From Calothrix sp. PCC 6303 (GTDB lineage: Bacteria > Cyanobacteriota > Cyanobacteriia > Cyanobacteriales > Nostocaceae): 56,464 nucleotides of DNA. Numbering within the stretch: position 1 is the stretch's first letter; each line of letters begins with the position of its first letter. The translations under genes and the position numbers were made by a program. The stretch spans positions 1 through 56,464 of the forward strand of contig NC_019728.1 of the NCBI RefSeq assembly GCF_000317435.1, in the 5' to 3' direction. The notes beneath the pieces are model-generated. The model saw nothing but the letters and a program-made list of their open reading frames with translations. It made no database searches and was not told where the DNA came from. Shown piece by piece: positions 17,826 to 27,232 of this stretch.

Positions 17826-19148
17826 TTAGCCTCCAGACAGTATTTTTTCAATATCACTTAACAATTTTTCCACCTTTATCAGCTTTTTGGCATCATCCCA
17901 TACCTTAGCTTGCTTAAGTTGCTTGCCAATATCTGCATACCTTTGACTCAACGCTTTTTCAGGTAGTATCTCTTGTGTGCCATTGGCTTGAAGTTGCTGA
18001 ATTAATTCTTTAACTTGGCTTAATGAAAGGTTTTCAATAACTGCTTTATCGAGCAACTCCGCACGTTGTTCGTCGTCCTTAACTCGTGCGATCGCAACAG
18101 CCTTTGTATATTCCAATTTCCCTTGCCGCAATACGGACAGTACATCTTCAGGTAACTTGAGCAACGGTAGGCGAGAGTTAACGAAAGATTCCCAGGTTAT
18201 TGTACCCAAAACATCGAAAACGGATTGTACAGCAAGGGTTTCATGTTTACCCAAAACGTTTTGGGTAATTTTTCCTTTCGCCTCGTTTTGCATTCGATAA
18301 AGCAGCGAAACCACGTCATTGATAGGTTGTTGCAGTTGTATACCCAACAATTCGAGGATGCCTTCGGTTTCTTCTAAAGGGTTAAGGTCTTCACGCTGGA
18401 GGTTTTCGACAAGGCGTACTTGTTGCGTGGTGTAGTCGTCCATCTCTTTGACGACCACAGGCACTTCCATAAGTCCCGCAAGTTCGGATGCTCTCAGACG
18501 GCGTTCCCCAGCGATAAGCTCAAAATTGTCGTTATTGAGGGGGCGCACTAGCAATGGTTCGAGAACGCCAAATTGCTTAATTGAGCGCGATAATTCTTCG
18601 AGCTTTTTGGGATCAAAATAACGTCGAGGTTGGGAAGCTGGTAATTTAATTTTGGCGATGGGCAAAGTTTCGCCCTCACCGATACCCGCAGATTTGTCTT
18701 CGACTACTGAGTTTAATTGGGTTGGTGTTAATGCTTCGCTTGTTGCGATGACCTCCGGTGGGTCGGAGACCATCGCATTTTGTGCGCCAAACAATAGAGT
18801 GACAGGTTTTTTTATCTCAGTGTAAGGCTCGTCTTTTTTACTAGTTTTATGGGTTCGGCTGCTTGGTATGGTGCGAGTCGTTTTATTATTTGATTTGGCT
18901 GTATCGCTGCGCTCGACTTGATTGTTTGAACTAGCTATATTACTTTGACTGGCTTCACTATTTGAATTATCTGTATTAGTTTGATTAGCTTTACTCTTTG
19001 AATTATCTGTATCAGTTTGACTGGCTTTACTCTTTGAATTATCTGTATCAGTTTGACTGGCTTTACTCTTTGAATCATCTGTATCAGTTTGACTGGCTTT
19101 ACTCTTTGAATTGGCTGTATTAGTTTTTCTAGTCGTGGGTTTATTCAT
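17826..19148 (-). CDS. parB: ParB-family partition protein with repetitive N-terminus
   Basis: A 440-residue ParB. The nuclease-like/CTP-binding core starts near residue 155, with the ParB box AGERRLRASELAG at about 213-225 and ENLQREDLNPLEE shortly after, then an HTH region and a C-terminal dimerisation segment. The first ~75 residues are a Ser/Asp/Thr/Lys-rich tandem array of 13-residue units (S-K-S-K-A-S-Q-T-D-T-D-x-x), unusual for ParB and probably disordered. ParB binds parS sites and works with ParA to segregate the replicon. The start codon overlaps the parA stop by 4 bp (ATGA). parS was not identified. Confidence 0.95.
   Translation of the reverse strand: MNKPTTRKTNTANSKSKASQTDTDDSKSKASQTDTDNSKSKASQTDTDNSKSKANQTNTDNSNSEASQSNIASSNNQVERSDTAKSNNKTTRTIPSSRTHKTSKKDEPYTEIKKPVTLLFGAQNAMVSDPPEVIATSEALTPTQLNSVVEDKSAGIGEGETLPIAKIKLPASQPRRYFDPKKLEELSRSIKQFGVLEPLLVRPLNNDNFELIAGERRLRASELAGLMEVPVVVKEMDDYTTQQVRLVENLQREDLNPLEETEGILELLGIQLQQPINDVVSLLYRMQNEAKGKITQNVLGKHETLAVQSVFDVLGTITWESFVNSRLPLLKLPEDVLSVLRQGKLEYTKAVAIARVKDDEQRAELLDKAVIENLSLSQVKELIQQLQANGTQEILPEKALSQRYADIGKQLKQAKVWDDAKKLIKVEKLLSDIEKILSGG
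18945..19125 (-). repeat. 39-bp tandem coding repeat in parB
   Basis: About four to five units of 39 bp encode the 13-residue repeat in the ParB N-terminus. The copies nearest the start codon are almost identical and those further in are more degenerate, suggesting recent expansion by slippage or unequal recombination from the 5' side. Confidence 0.75.
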
Positions 19149-19909
19149 AATTTTTCTAGTTGAAGAGCAATTTTTTTGAGAATAGCAACGGCAGAATGAC
19201 TTTTATCTAATAATGCTAGCGGTACTCGTCGCTCACTCGCATCAGCAAATGCGATACTTTTGGGAACGGGAGGAAACACGGTAGCAAGGGGTGATAATTG
19301 TTCCTGTACGGCTTTAACCGTGCGCGACTCCTGCGCGGTGCGTCCATCGTACATGGTAGGAACAAAACCTGCAAACTGGAGATTTGGATTTGTATGCGAT
19401 CGCACTTGGGCAACGGTATTTAATAAAAGCTCAGTTCCCTTAAATGATTTAAATTGACACTGGATGGGGACAAGGATATGGGTTGCCGCAGTCAGGCTGA
19501 TAATGCTGAGTAACCCTAGTGACGGCGGACAATCAATCAAAATAAAATCGTAGTCATCAAGTACGGGTGCGAGTGCATTTTTTAGGCGATACTCGCGGGA
19601 CATTGCACCACTCAGTTGCATCTCAGCAGCAGCTAAATTTATATCGGCAGGGACGAGGGATAAACCGTTGATGGATTCAGGATAGATGGGAAGTGGTTTG
19701 TTGTTAACAATTGCGTTATAAATACTTGTCTCTAACTCATCAGGTTCTAGCCCCATAAACATTGTTAAAGATGCCTGCGGGTCCATATCCACAAGCAGGA
19801 CGCGAGTGTTCTTTTTTTGGGACAGATGGTAGCCGAGGTTTTGGGTCAGGGTTGTTTTGGCAACGCCACCACTTTGGTTAAATAAGGCAATGATGTGGGT
19901 TTGGCTCAC
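19145..19909 (-). CDS. parA: ParA-family partition ATPase
   Basis: A 254-residue ParA/Soj-type ATPase. The deviant Walker A reads NQSGGVAKTT near residues 11-20, with Q-S in place of the usual K-G before GGV; Walker A' LLVDMDPQ and Walker B FILIDCPPSLG follow. It lacks an N-terminal HTH, so it is the small (type Ib-like) form that does not itself bind the operator specifically. It drives replicon segregation with ParB, encoded in the same operon with ATGA overlap. The missing signature lysine position deserves checking, since this residue is normally needed for dimerisation-dependent ATP hydrolysis. Confidence 0.93.
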   Translation of the reverse strand: MSQTHIIALFNQSGGVAKTTLTQNLGYHLSQKKNTRVLLVDMDPQASLTMFMGLEPDELETSIYNAIVNNKPLPIYPESINGLSLVPADINLAAAEMQLSGAMSREYRLKNALAPVLDDYDFILIDCPPSLGLLSIISLTAATHILVPIQCQFKSFKGTELLLNTVAQVRSHTNPNLQFAGFVPTMYDGRTAQESRTVKAVQEQLSPLATVFPPVPKSIAFADASERRVPLALLDKSHSAVAILKKIALQLEKL

Positions 19910-20041
19910 GATTTTTATGATTTACTTCGCTATTAAATCCTAGAGGATGGGGTTATTTTAACGAAGGGAGTGATTTTATACAATTATTTAAAAGCTGGAA
20001 AATTATCCTTGATAATTTATGATAACTTTCATCCTCTTACT

Positions 20042-20673
20042 TATCCCACCTTTTCCCAATTGGCGCAACATAGCTCAGTTGAATACTAAGGTTCTGTAGA
20101 ATCAAAGTCAGGACTTATGCCAGTTGGCAGGACTGTTATGGATTCCCCTTACCTTTCGGTATGGTGGCATTAGCTTCTGGAAGCATCCTATACCCTCTGA
20201 ATAATTAGGCTTCCCTTACGGGTCGCTTACTGGGAGTATAATCCCAGACTTCATAGGGGTTATCACGTTACGCACGGATGAGATTCAATTGGTTTGGGTG
20301 CCCTCTCTACACCGGAGTATCGATGTCCCAGTTCAACCAAATTGGGGAGTTGAACCTTTGTCTGAATGTTTTTGGGGCATTCAGTGCATTTACTCGTATC
20401 ACCGTATCAGCCTTTTCGATGACTATTTCTAACGATGCCTCATAAAGGGTTCATTTACATTCACCCATCCAATCTTTCCTTTGCCCGGTTACATTTTTAG
20501 GCTAAATGCTTCCTTGGGCTTTACTTCCCGCTTCACACATTACCGTTACCAGTAATGCATGGGGAGGTTAGGAACAACCTTGGACACTAAGTTGGAGGAG
20601 ACGGCTCCTCACTCATCTATTGGAAGCTTTATATGTAGGGGCTTCCAGCCCTTCGTGCGTCTTCGTGTCGCAC
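20042..20673 (-). mobile_element. Group II intron 5' ribozyme remnant (no reverse transcriptase)
   Basis: Read on the minus strand from 20673 the sequence begins GTGCGAC, the 5' consensus of group II introns, and continues for about 630 bp with structured stretches like those of cyanobacterial introns (GAAGCTAATGCCA, ACAGTCCTGCCAACTGGCAT, CAGGAC motifs). No reverse transcriptase/maturase and no convincing domain V/VI follow before parA, so it is a truncated copy limited to roughly domains I-III. The 5' boundary is precise; the other end is approximate. It is inserted just next to a Tn3-type inner repeat (ACGCTAAG at 20691). Confidence 0.6.
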
Positions 20674-20815
20674 CCAAAACGGGAAAATTGTACGCTAAGG
20701 AATTAGTGTAGCTCCTAAAAACCTTGCCAGACAATCGTTTCAGCTTGACTAAAAGTTAGATTTTTTCATTCTCAAAGGACGCAAATTATCAATGCTACTT
20801 ACCGACTTAAGATTC

Positions 20816-21055
20816 GCGTGCGAGTAGCATTGGAACCAAAATGTACGCTAACGACTGATTCCTGCGATAACAATAAAATTTCTACCTTCTTCAATGCTTC
20901 ATTGTCATCAATAATTAAGGCTTTGAGCGTATTTTTCCTGTGATAAAGATTGTTATCACAGGAATAGTTAGATTTTAATATAACGGCTTAAACTGAGTGA
21001 CAGCAAGCATCTTGGGCTTAACGTACATTCCTGTTCCAATGCTACTCGCGGGCGA
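20816..21055. mobile_element. Miniature Tn3-type inverted-repeat element at the tnpA 3' end
   Basis: Positions 20816-20852 and 21017-21053 are inverted copies of each other (GCGAGTAGCATTGGAAC, then ATGTACG-C/T-TAA). Ending in ACGTTAAG/ACGCTAAC at the inner side is typical of ~38-bp Tn3-family termini. The interior, about 165 bp, has no gene. GATTC occurs immediately outside both ends if the right end is placed at 21055, a possible 5-bp target duplication, though the termini are then 2 bp ragged. The right end supplies the stop codon of the tnpA fragment. Confidence 0.5.
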
Positions 21056-22058
21056 GATTCCAAATATAATCGCCAGTCAAATTGATATGTTCCCATCCCA
21101 TTGGTGATAAATGTTGCAAGTATTCATCCGGGATAATTACACCCTCCGACTTCAACAAATTAACCGCATTCTCCAAATACACCGTATTCCAAAGCACAAT
21201 CGCCGCAACAGCCAAATTCAAACCGCTCGCACGTAAAGATTGGTCTTCAAATGAACGGTCGCGCACTTCTCCCAAACGGTGGAAGAAAACCGCTCTCGAC
21301 AACGAGTTTTTCAATTCTCCCTTGTTAAGTTCGCTCGTAGCTTTACGTCGTAACTGAGGACTTTGCAACCAATAAAGAGTGAACAATGTCCTCTCAATTC
21401 TTCCTACTTCCCGCAACGCGATCGCTAATTTGTTTTGACGAGGATATGACGCTAACTTACGCATCATCAAAGAAGCTGTAACTGTTCCAATTGAAATGGA
21501 AGTAGCCAGTCGGAGAACATCATCCCAGCAAGCAGCAATTAATTTGACATTAATTTTCTCACCCAAAAGTGATGACAAAGGAGAGTTTTTATTAACACCA
21601 TCAAAAGTATGCAACTTCTTAGAAGCTAAATCGCGCATACGGGGACAAAAACGAAACCCCAGTAGATGACATATACCAAATACATGGTCAGTAAAACCAT
21701 TAGTATCAGTAAAATGTTCTTCTATTTTTAAGTCAGTTTCGTGATACATTAAACCATCCACAACATGAGTTGCATCCCTATCGGTGGCATAAATCACGTT
21801 TGTATGGAATGGTCCATACTGGTCGGAAATATGCGTGTAGAATGTCACGCTTCTATCAGTTCCATATTTAGCATTAATCTCTTCATTAAAGCTTTTCGGT
21901 CCAGCAGCCTTAAATCGTTGACCATCGCTTGAAGAAGTTTTCCCATCACCCCAATAAGCAGAAAATAGAATTTTGGTATGAAAATTAATTATCTCTGCTA
22001 GAGCCTTTGAATATGTTTCGTCACGAATATAGGGGTTTGTACAAAAAACCCCAGTCAC
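21042..22058 (-). pseudogene. tnpA: Tn3-family transposase fragment (C-terminal third)
   Basis: The 338 residues match the DDE/D catalytic half of Tn3-family Tnp[17 protein letters not shown] near the start, then [23 protein letters not shown], and a C-terminus [16 protein letters not shown] full Tn3 TnpA is about 950-1000 residues, so the N-terminal two thirds are missing. The first ~7 codons come from a non-homologous near-palindrome (22032-22052). The 3' end is cut by a miniature element. It should be inactive. Confidence 0.85.
22032..22052. repeat. 21-bp near-palindrome at the tnpA truncation point
   Basis: GGGG-TTTGTACAAAAAA-CCCC begins exactly where Tn3 TnpA homology stops. Twenty of its bases recur at 38989-39008, again directly beside a TnpA fragment. 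It may be the outer end of a Tn3-family terminal repeat or a recombination site. Confidence 0.5.
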
Positions 22059-22062
22059 AGTT

Positions 22063-22248
22063 GATGTGGCTCAACAAAAAGTTTCAGAAGACTTGGCTAA
22101 TCAGGCGAAAAACAATCCTACAGTAATGGGCAAACTTGCAAAGTGGGGGTAATCTTTAGCGGATACAGCGAGTAAAACTTCTGTGAGCGAAGCTACAAAA
22201 ATTGTCTTGACTACGGCCCTGCGCTTGGTAGGTATTCCTTTACCGTAA
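22063..22248 (+). pseudogene. 3' remnant of an effector-associated-type gene
   Basis: The plus frame encodes [13 protein letters not shown], then after an in-frame TAA at 22150-22152 the sequence SLADTASKTSVSEA and finally LRLVGIPLP followed by a stop. The ending is typical of C-termini of cyanobacterial proteins next to STAND or peptidase genes, which I cannot name. Its 5' portion has been replaced by the Tn3 fragment, so it looks like the ancestral target of that insertion. Confidence 0.5.
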
Positions 22249-22321
22249 GAAGTATAGCCAGCAAATGCATCCTAACAAAGTCTAGGAATTAGCCTAAAAC
22301 TAATAAAATTCAAAAATATTG

Positions 22322-24562
22322 TTACAATTGTCTCTTTAAATCCGTAAGAATATTGTAGCTATTAGAAATTATACTTTTCTTTTGTTGCTCAAAAACAGTT
22401 ACCTCTGATAAGTTTATTTTATTTGCAATTTGAATAACAATACGCTCTCGCTCGTCAACAAATAGTTTTAATAACTCTTGCTCTACATACTGTGTATGGT
22501 TTTTAACACTTCTACGAACATATTTATTTAAGTCATCAACTAAGCTTCTTATAAATTTTTTTAATTCATTTTTATACTTCTCTAAAGCAGAACCAACACG
22601 CTCTTCAAAGGTAGCTCCTTGGCATTCATTTAAACTAAAACTAATACGCTCTATTTCATCACCATATTGAAAAAACAAAGCATCTGCCAAACCCTTTAAA
22701 CGCATTTCGATATCCCGTTTACCTAGCTTATCTTCTAAAAGTTTTAACAAAGATTCAGGCAAGTAATCTTTATTTACCTCTTTAAGTTCTAAGAGAAGTC
22801 TGCCAAGACTATTAAGGAAAAATTCCTCAACAGCTACAACTAATTTATCTCTCATTAAAAAAGTCAGTTCTAATTTATCTATTACTTCTGATGGCAGACG
22901 ACTTAGAAGACCGTCGTTATCATATCCAGAACGTAATTTATTAGTTACATCTCGACTAAGTTGTAAAATAATTCTAGAAATTTCTTGTTCTATCTGAATC
23001 GTATTAGATTCCTTCCAAAAATCAATTTTGCCAACATTTCGCATCTGGATTCCAAAACGTTCAACTTTCCCTTCTAGATTTCCAATAAAAGCATTTACCT
23101 GCTTATCTACTTCGACAGATTGAATTTCTATTTCAAAATTATCTTTTTTGCCGTACATCGTATAGTCAGGTATTAAAAGTTTCTGAAGTCTTAAAACTTC
23201 TTGTAAAAGTTCACTTTTAGCATTTTTTATAAATTCATCTTGAGCCACAGTGCCAAGATAATTGAATAAAGAATCAACAAAATTCAAAAATGACTTAATT
23301 TCGTCATAGTTTAATAGGTTTTTTATCTCTTCTTTGGATAAATCATCTAAACCATTTGAGGTCAAGCTTCTCAAGTAGCTACTTTTTTGTTCCTTAAGTT
23401 TTTTAGTTTCACTGAGAGTTTCATCTGCCATGCAACTTAAATAAAAGTAATTCAAAGCAGTGAATTTAAAAAAACGATTGTCAGTTATATTAAAACTATA
23501 GTCTTTAATTTTTTTATAAAAATTTGCATCCTCTTCTTTCTTTTGATGGTCGTTTAAAGTTTCCCACTGATTAATTACCCAAAAAGACCTTTGCAAAATA
23601 GTAGGATTTACTCTATTTATTTCTTCAAGAAATTTTATTTCTTCTCCTTCAAGTAAACTCTTAGGCTTCATACAAACCACAAAAGCTTTTGCTTTATGCT
23701 GTACATATTCTTTTGTAAATTTGATATGTCGCTCATTAGCGACAGCTAATCCAGGAAGATCGACTAAAACAACATGATCTGGTATGTTTATATTTTTAAT
23801 TGCTACTTCAATTCTATCTATAAAAAGAGCTTCTTCATGTCCTTCAACATAATGTGTTAATGCGTCAATTGCAATAATTTTTGTTGCCGATTGATATTTT
23901 CCCCATCCATCAAATAGTTTTTGAAGTGTTTCAAGAGGCTTTGATTCAATCTTATTGCCAATTTTATTTTCATATTCTGAAATATCTTTTTTTAATTTTT
24001 CTAATAATTTATTTCTGATTTCTTGAGATGTTAATACAATATTTTCATTAAAAATATCTTTATCAATTTTTTTTCTTATTTGGGTACACAGTTCATTACA
24101 CAATTGATTTTTAGCATCTTCATCTATATAGTATATATTTGCTATATCTTTTTCACCTTTGCGTATAATTGTTGGAAATGCTGTAGTAGAATTAACGGCT
24201 TCAGGAAGAATCTCTCTTTTAAAAATTGCGTTAATAATGGTTGATTTACCTGCTGAGAAAGAACCTAAAAAAGCCACAGGAAATTCCTCCTGCTCCAACC
24301 TGCTAATCCAACCATTCTTGTTTTCTATGTGTGATTTTGTCGTTTCGTCAATTTTTATATAAGGTTCAACATCATGGTATGCATTAAAAAACTTTTTAAA
24401 TTGACTAATAACGATCCAATTCGTAGTTTGGTTATCGATATACTCAACATTCAATGTATTACTATCCGAGTATTCTCGTTTTGCAGACTCAACCTTATTC
24501 TTCTCCGAATCAACTGATTGTTGAGACATCATACGATTTTTGATTTCATTCAAGTTTTCCAT
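22322..24562 (-). CDS. Dynamin-family large GTPase
   Basis: A 746-residue bacterial dynamin-like protein. The P-loop GSFSAGKST is at residues 100-108, the switch-I threonine lies within NSTTAFPT (about 124-131), G3 is VDLPG, and a G4-like INQWE follows. The C-terminal ~350 residues are helical and charged, as expected for the stalk and bundle domains. Bacterial dynamins remodel or protect membranes, and some act in phage defence. An N-terminal ~90-residue helical extension precedes the GTPase domain. It is encoded 118 bp downstream of a von Willebrand A gene on the same strand, suggesting a two- or three-gene module. No transmembrane hairpin was obvious. Confidence 0.88.
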   Translation of the reverse strand: MENLNEIKNRMMSQQSVDSEKNKVESAKREYSDSNTLNVEYIDNQTTNWIVISQFKKFFNAYHDVEPYIKIDETTKSHIENKNGWISRLEQEEFPVAFLGSFSAGKSTIINAIFKREILPEAVNSTTAFPTIIRKGEKDIANIYYIDEDAKNQLCNELCTQIRKKIDKDIFNENIVLTSQEIRNKLLEKLKKDISEYENKIGNKIESKPLETLQKLFDGWGKYQSATKIIAIDALTHYVEGHEEALFIDRIEVAIKNINIPDHVVLVDLPGLAVANERHIKFTKEYVQHKAKAFVVCMKPKSLLEGEEIKFLEEINRVNPTILQRSFWVINQWETLNDHQKKEEDANFYKKIKDYSFNITDNRFFKFTALNYFYLSCMADETLSETKKLKEQKSSYLRSLTSNGLDDLSKEEIKNLLNYDEIKSFLNFVDSLFNYLGTVAQDEFIKNAKSELLQEVLRLQKLLIPDYTMYGKKDNFEIEIQSVEVDKQVNAFIGNLEGKVERFGIQMRNVGKIDFWKESNTIQIEQEISRIILQLSRDVTNKLRSGYDNDGLLSRLPSEVIDKLELTFLMRDKLVVAVEEFFLNSLGRLLLELKEVNKDYLPESLLKLLEDKLGKRDIEMRLKGLADALFFQYGDEIERISFSLNECQGATFEERVGSALEKYKNELKKFIRSLVDDLNKYVRRSVKNHTQYVEQELLKLFVDERERIVIQIANKINLSEVTVFEQQKKSIISNSYNILTDLKRQL

Positions 24563-24680
24563 AATTTACACCCCCTAATTTAGCTAGAAATAAAATCGAA
24601 ATGAAGCAATAACAGCTTCTAGATTTTGTTATTGCTTCAATTAATTTTCTTGCAATTAATAAATAGATTTTTATTAATAA

Positions 24681-25298
24681 TCAAGAATTAGGATCAATAG
24701 CTCTAAGTAAAACTTCTTTGAATGTTAATTCTTCATTCTCTATATCTAACAATGACACTGTAGTTACAATGTCATACTTAGCACCCATACTCTTAAGTTC
24801 ATCATCTAAAAAATTTAGAAAATCAGCAGCCTCTTTTTCATTTCCAATTTGGATAAAACAAATAGCTAACTCTTTTTCTTTCTCTATATCTTGAGTTGCT
24901 TGAATAATTACCTTAGCAACCTTCTCTTGATCATCTGGCTTTCCATCAGTAACAACTAAAATAGTTTCTCCATCACGTTTGTTCTCTGGTTTTATCTTCC
25001 TTTGCAAATAGTTTTGAAGAGCATCTTGTAAAACTTCTGCTAGTGCTGTATTGCCTTTAGGTTCATTTTCCGAAAATATCTGCTCAACTTTACTAGAATT
25101 AACATTATCGTAACGTTTAAAATTTCTAGAAAAAGTATATATAGTTATGCCATCTGGGTCAAACTCTTCACATTTACTAGCTAAAGCAAATGTTGACTCC
25201 TCCATTAAATTCCATCGGCTTTTATTACCTTCTTGGTCTTTTTTGGACATGCTACCACTCTTGTCAATAATCAGTGTGTAGTCCCGATTTTCTAGCAT
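24681..25298 (-). CDS. von Willebrand factor A domain protein
   Basis: A 205-residue single-domain vWA protein. The MIDAS motif D12-K-S-G-S16 opens the domain, the MIDAS threonine lies in GNTALAE, and the third element is VVTDGKPDD. Such domains bind a divalent metal and mediate protein contacts, often with AAA+ or GTPase partners. It lies just upstream of the dynamin gene in the same direction and is likely to be co-transcribed with it. Its D-K-S in place of D-x-S is within the usual range. It could act as a regulator or adaptor of the dynamin; this is inference from linkage. Confidence 0.88.
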   Translation of the reverse strand: MLENRDYTLIIDKSGSMSKKDQEGNKSRWNLMEESTFALASKCEEFDPDGITIYTFSRNFKRYDNVNSSKVEQIFSENEPKGNTALAEVLQDALQNYLQRKIKPENKRDGETILVVTDGKPDDQEKVAKVIIQATQDIEKEKELAICFIQIGNEKEAADFLNFLDDELKSMGAKYDIVTTVSLLDIENEELTFKEVLLRAIDPNS

Positions 25299-25425
25299 GG
25301 TTTACCCTTTATTTTTATTATTTTATATTTTGGATGGCACAGTGTATGGCTTCATTAATGATACCAGCCTTAGAGGCGGGAAACCCCGCCCTCACTGAGA
25401 CAATTTATTTCTTGAATATTCCCCC

Positions 25426-25578
25426 TTAAGAGCTAGCTGCTCCAATAGCTATAATCACCCCTACTCCGGTTACAGCAATCGTAACGACTGGGATTTGATG
25501 GGTTGTCACGAAATCAAAACCCATAACCACAAGAACCAACACTAACAAGAGTCCGCAAAACGCACATAGTCCATCCAT
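25426..25578 (-). CDS. Tiny two-helix membrane protein
   Basis: From the ATG at 25578 (preceded by AAGAGG) a 50-residue protein is read: CGLLLVLVLVVMGFDFV forms one membrane helix and VVTIAVTGVGVIIAIGA a second. An alternative in-frame start at 25617 adds 13 residues. It lies 127 bp upstream of the vWA gene on the same strand. Small hydrophobic proteins like this can be toxins, pore formers or membrane anchors for a larger partner. There is no recognised family, and with so short an ORF chance cannot be excluded. Confidence 0.5.
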   Translation of the reverse strand: MDGLCAFCGLLLVLVLVVMGFDFVTTHQIPVVTIAVTGVGVIIAIGAASS

Positions 25579-25885
25579 CGCTTCGTACCTCTTAGTTAAT
25601 AAATAACTAAGTATCACTTCAGTAGCATTTGAAAAAATTTCGTAAAAATATCACTCAAAAAAATCAAGGTTTCATGACAAGAAGCAAGAAAACATCACCG
25701 CTCTCGTTCCTGTTCTGGATGTCCTAGTGGTCTGTCAAGCTAAAAATTGTGAGTTTGAGGGAAAATAGAGAGGCTAAAGGGCATTTTTTAAAGCTCAACT
25801 GAAGTTTTTTGTCCAATTAATGCGATCGCACAACTTCATGTCGCGTATCTTGGCTCAATACCTATTTGATTAAAAAACCTCCCAA

Positions 25886-26971
25886 TCAAAACCTGGGCAA
25901 CACCGTACCCGTCCCCGCATCCTTCTTCGCTCGCACATAAGCCTTCGTCGTATCACTCTTACTGTGCCCCAATTGATTCTGCACCTCAAAAACATTCTTA
26001 TGCTCAATCGCCCGCGTCGCATGGGAATGCCTCAACCAGTGACAAGAAAACTTCACCTTCGCCGCTTCGGAAATATCCTGAATCATCCTTTTAATCGCCC
26101 TATCGCTCAACGGCAAACCCCTCTTCGTCGGGTTCCGTGACACATTCGCAAACACAGGCATCCTATCACCAGCCATCCCCCGGTACTTCTTGAAAGCCCT
26201 CGAAGTCTCGTGGTCCAACCCAATCTCCCGGTACTTTCCCCCCTTCCCCCGGAACTTAATCGTATAGTAGCCCCGGTTCCTATCCGCCAACGTCGGGTCG
26301 GGAAACCACTGAAAATTGTGCCAATATAACCCCGGATAATCCTCCCTCGGTTTCCCCGGTTCATCACCCGGAACCGTCACCCTACCAACCTCCCCCACCC
26401 GCATCCCACTATAAAACAGCAGTGAAAACACCAACCAATACTTCCCCCCCATATCCTTCGCAGCCTTACCCAGCTTCGCCATCTCCCAATCTTCCAGATA
26501 GCGCTCTGCCTTCGGTAAATCGCTAAAGTTATCGTAATTGATACTACTAGCAATATTCCTTAAAAAATAGCCACAACTCTCAGCAGTCCCATAACTCCAT
26601 AGAGAACGCAACATCAAAATCTGGTTAGATTTAGTATAAGGGGAAACCTCACCCCAACTATGAATAAACTCCAGTAACAATGGTTGCTGCACCAAACGCA
26701 AATCTCCGATTCCCCGATTCCGTACCCAATCGAGTAATTTCTGACCAAATCGATAGTATTTCCGCTTAGTCTGCTCCCGATTTTGCGACCCCGCCCAAGC
26801 CAAAATCATCTCCTCATCACTACCCACAGCCGGAGTTCCGTAATAATACTCACGAATTACCTCCTCCACCATCTCCGGCGTAACTTTACCCCTTTGGTAA
26901 TTAATTACACCTGACTGCTCCTTCGTCGGGAGAATTTCGACCTTCAAGACCTCAATATTGTTCGCATCCAT
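25886..26971 (-). CDS. Tyrosine recombinase/integrase
   Basis: A 361-residue phage-integrase-type recombinase. An N-terminal SAM-like core-binding domain (about residues 55-145) precedes the catalytic domain with Arg191 (SGMRVGEVG), a β-hairpin lysine in FRGKGGKYREIGL, His311-x2-Arg314 (HWLRHSHATRA), His336 (LGHS) and the nucleophile Tyr345. It is expected to resolve plasmid multimers or integrate an element. ATG 26971 is chosen; a TTG 21 bp upstream is in frame. Codon use and G+C (many CCC and GGG) look higher than in neighbouring genes, suggesting separate origin. No att site was identified. Confidence 0.93.
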   Translation of the reverse strand: MDANNIEVLKVEILPTKEQSGVINYQRGKVTPEMVEEVIREYYYGTPAVGSDEEMILAWAGSQNREQTKRKYYRFGQKLLDWVRNRGIGDLRLVQQPLLLEFIHSWGEVSPYTKSNQILMLRSLWSYGTAESCGYFLRNIASSINYDNFSDLPKAERYLEDWEMAKLGKAAKDMGGKYWLVFSLLFYSGMRVGEVGRVTVPGDEPGKPREDYPGLYWHNFQWFPDPTLADRNRGYYTIKFRGKGGKYREIGLDHETSRAFKKYRGMAGDRMPVFANVSRNPTKRGLPLSDRAIKRMIQDISEAAKVKFSCHWLRHSHATRAIEHKNVFEVQNQLGHSKSDTTKAYVRAKKDAGTGTVLPRF

Positions 26972-27054
26972 GTGGAAAAAACGGTTACTCAAACGTTTAT
27001 TTATTACTTCCTGGAAGTGCAGTTACAGGAATCATACAATTGATTCTACCCTTA

Positions 27055-27177
27055 TGTGTATTCGCGGTCATCTATATTCCCTACTCTCTGCCCTTGAACT
27101 ATTAATCAAATAATCCTTTTTCTCCCTTATTTCTGATATTCTGATAGCATTGCTATCTTGTTGATAGCGCGATTCAT
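27055..27177. promoter_or_regulatory. Duplicated control region, copy A, with GATAGC half-sites
   Basis: About 120 bp upstream of the antitoxin gene is repeated at 28063-28186 in the same orientation. It carries GATAGC (27143-27148), GCTATC (27152-27157) and GATAGC (27163-27168), giving two overlapping inverted pairs. This pattern suits a dimeric autoregulator such as an antitoxin. Confidence 0.6.
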
Positions 27178-27232
27178 TTAGAGATTAAAATACAGTTAGC
27201 GTATAGTCGGATTTAGTGAGAGAAGAGATTCT

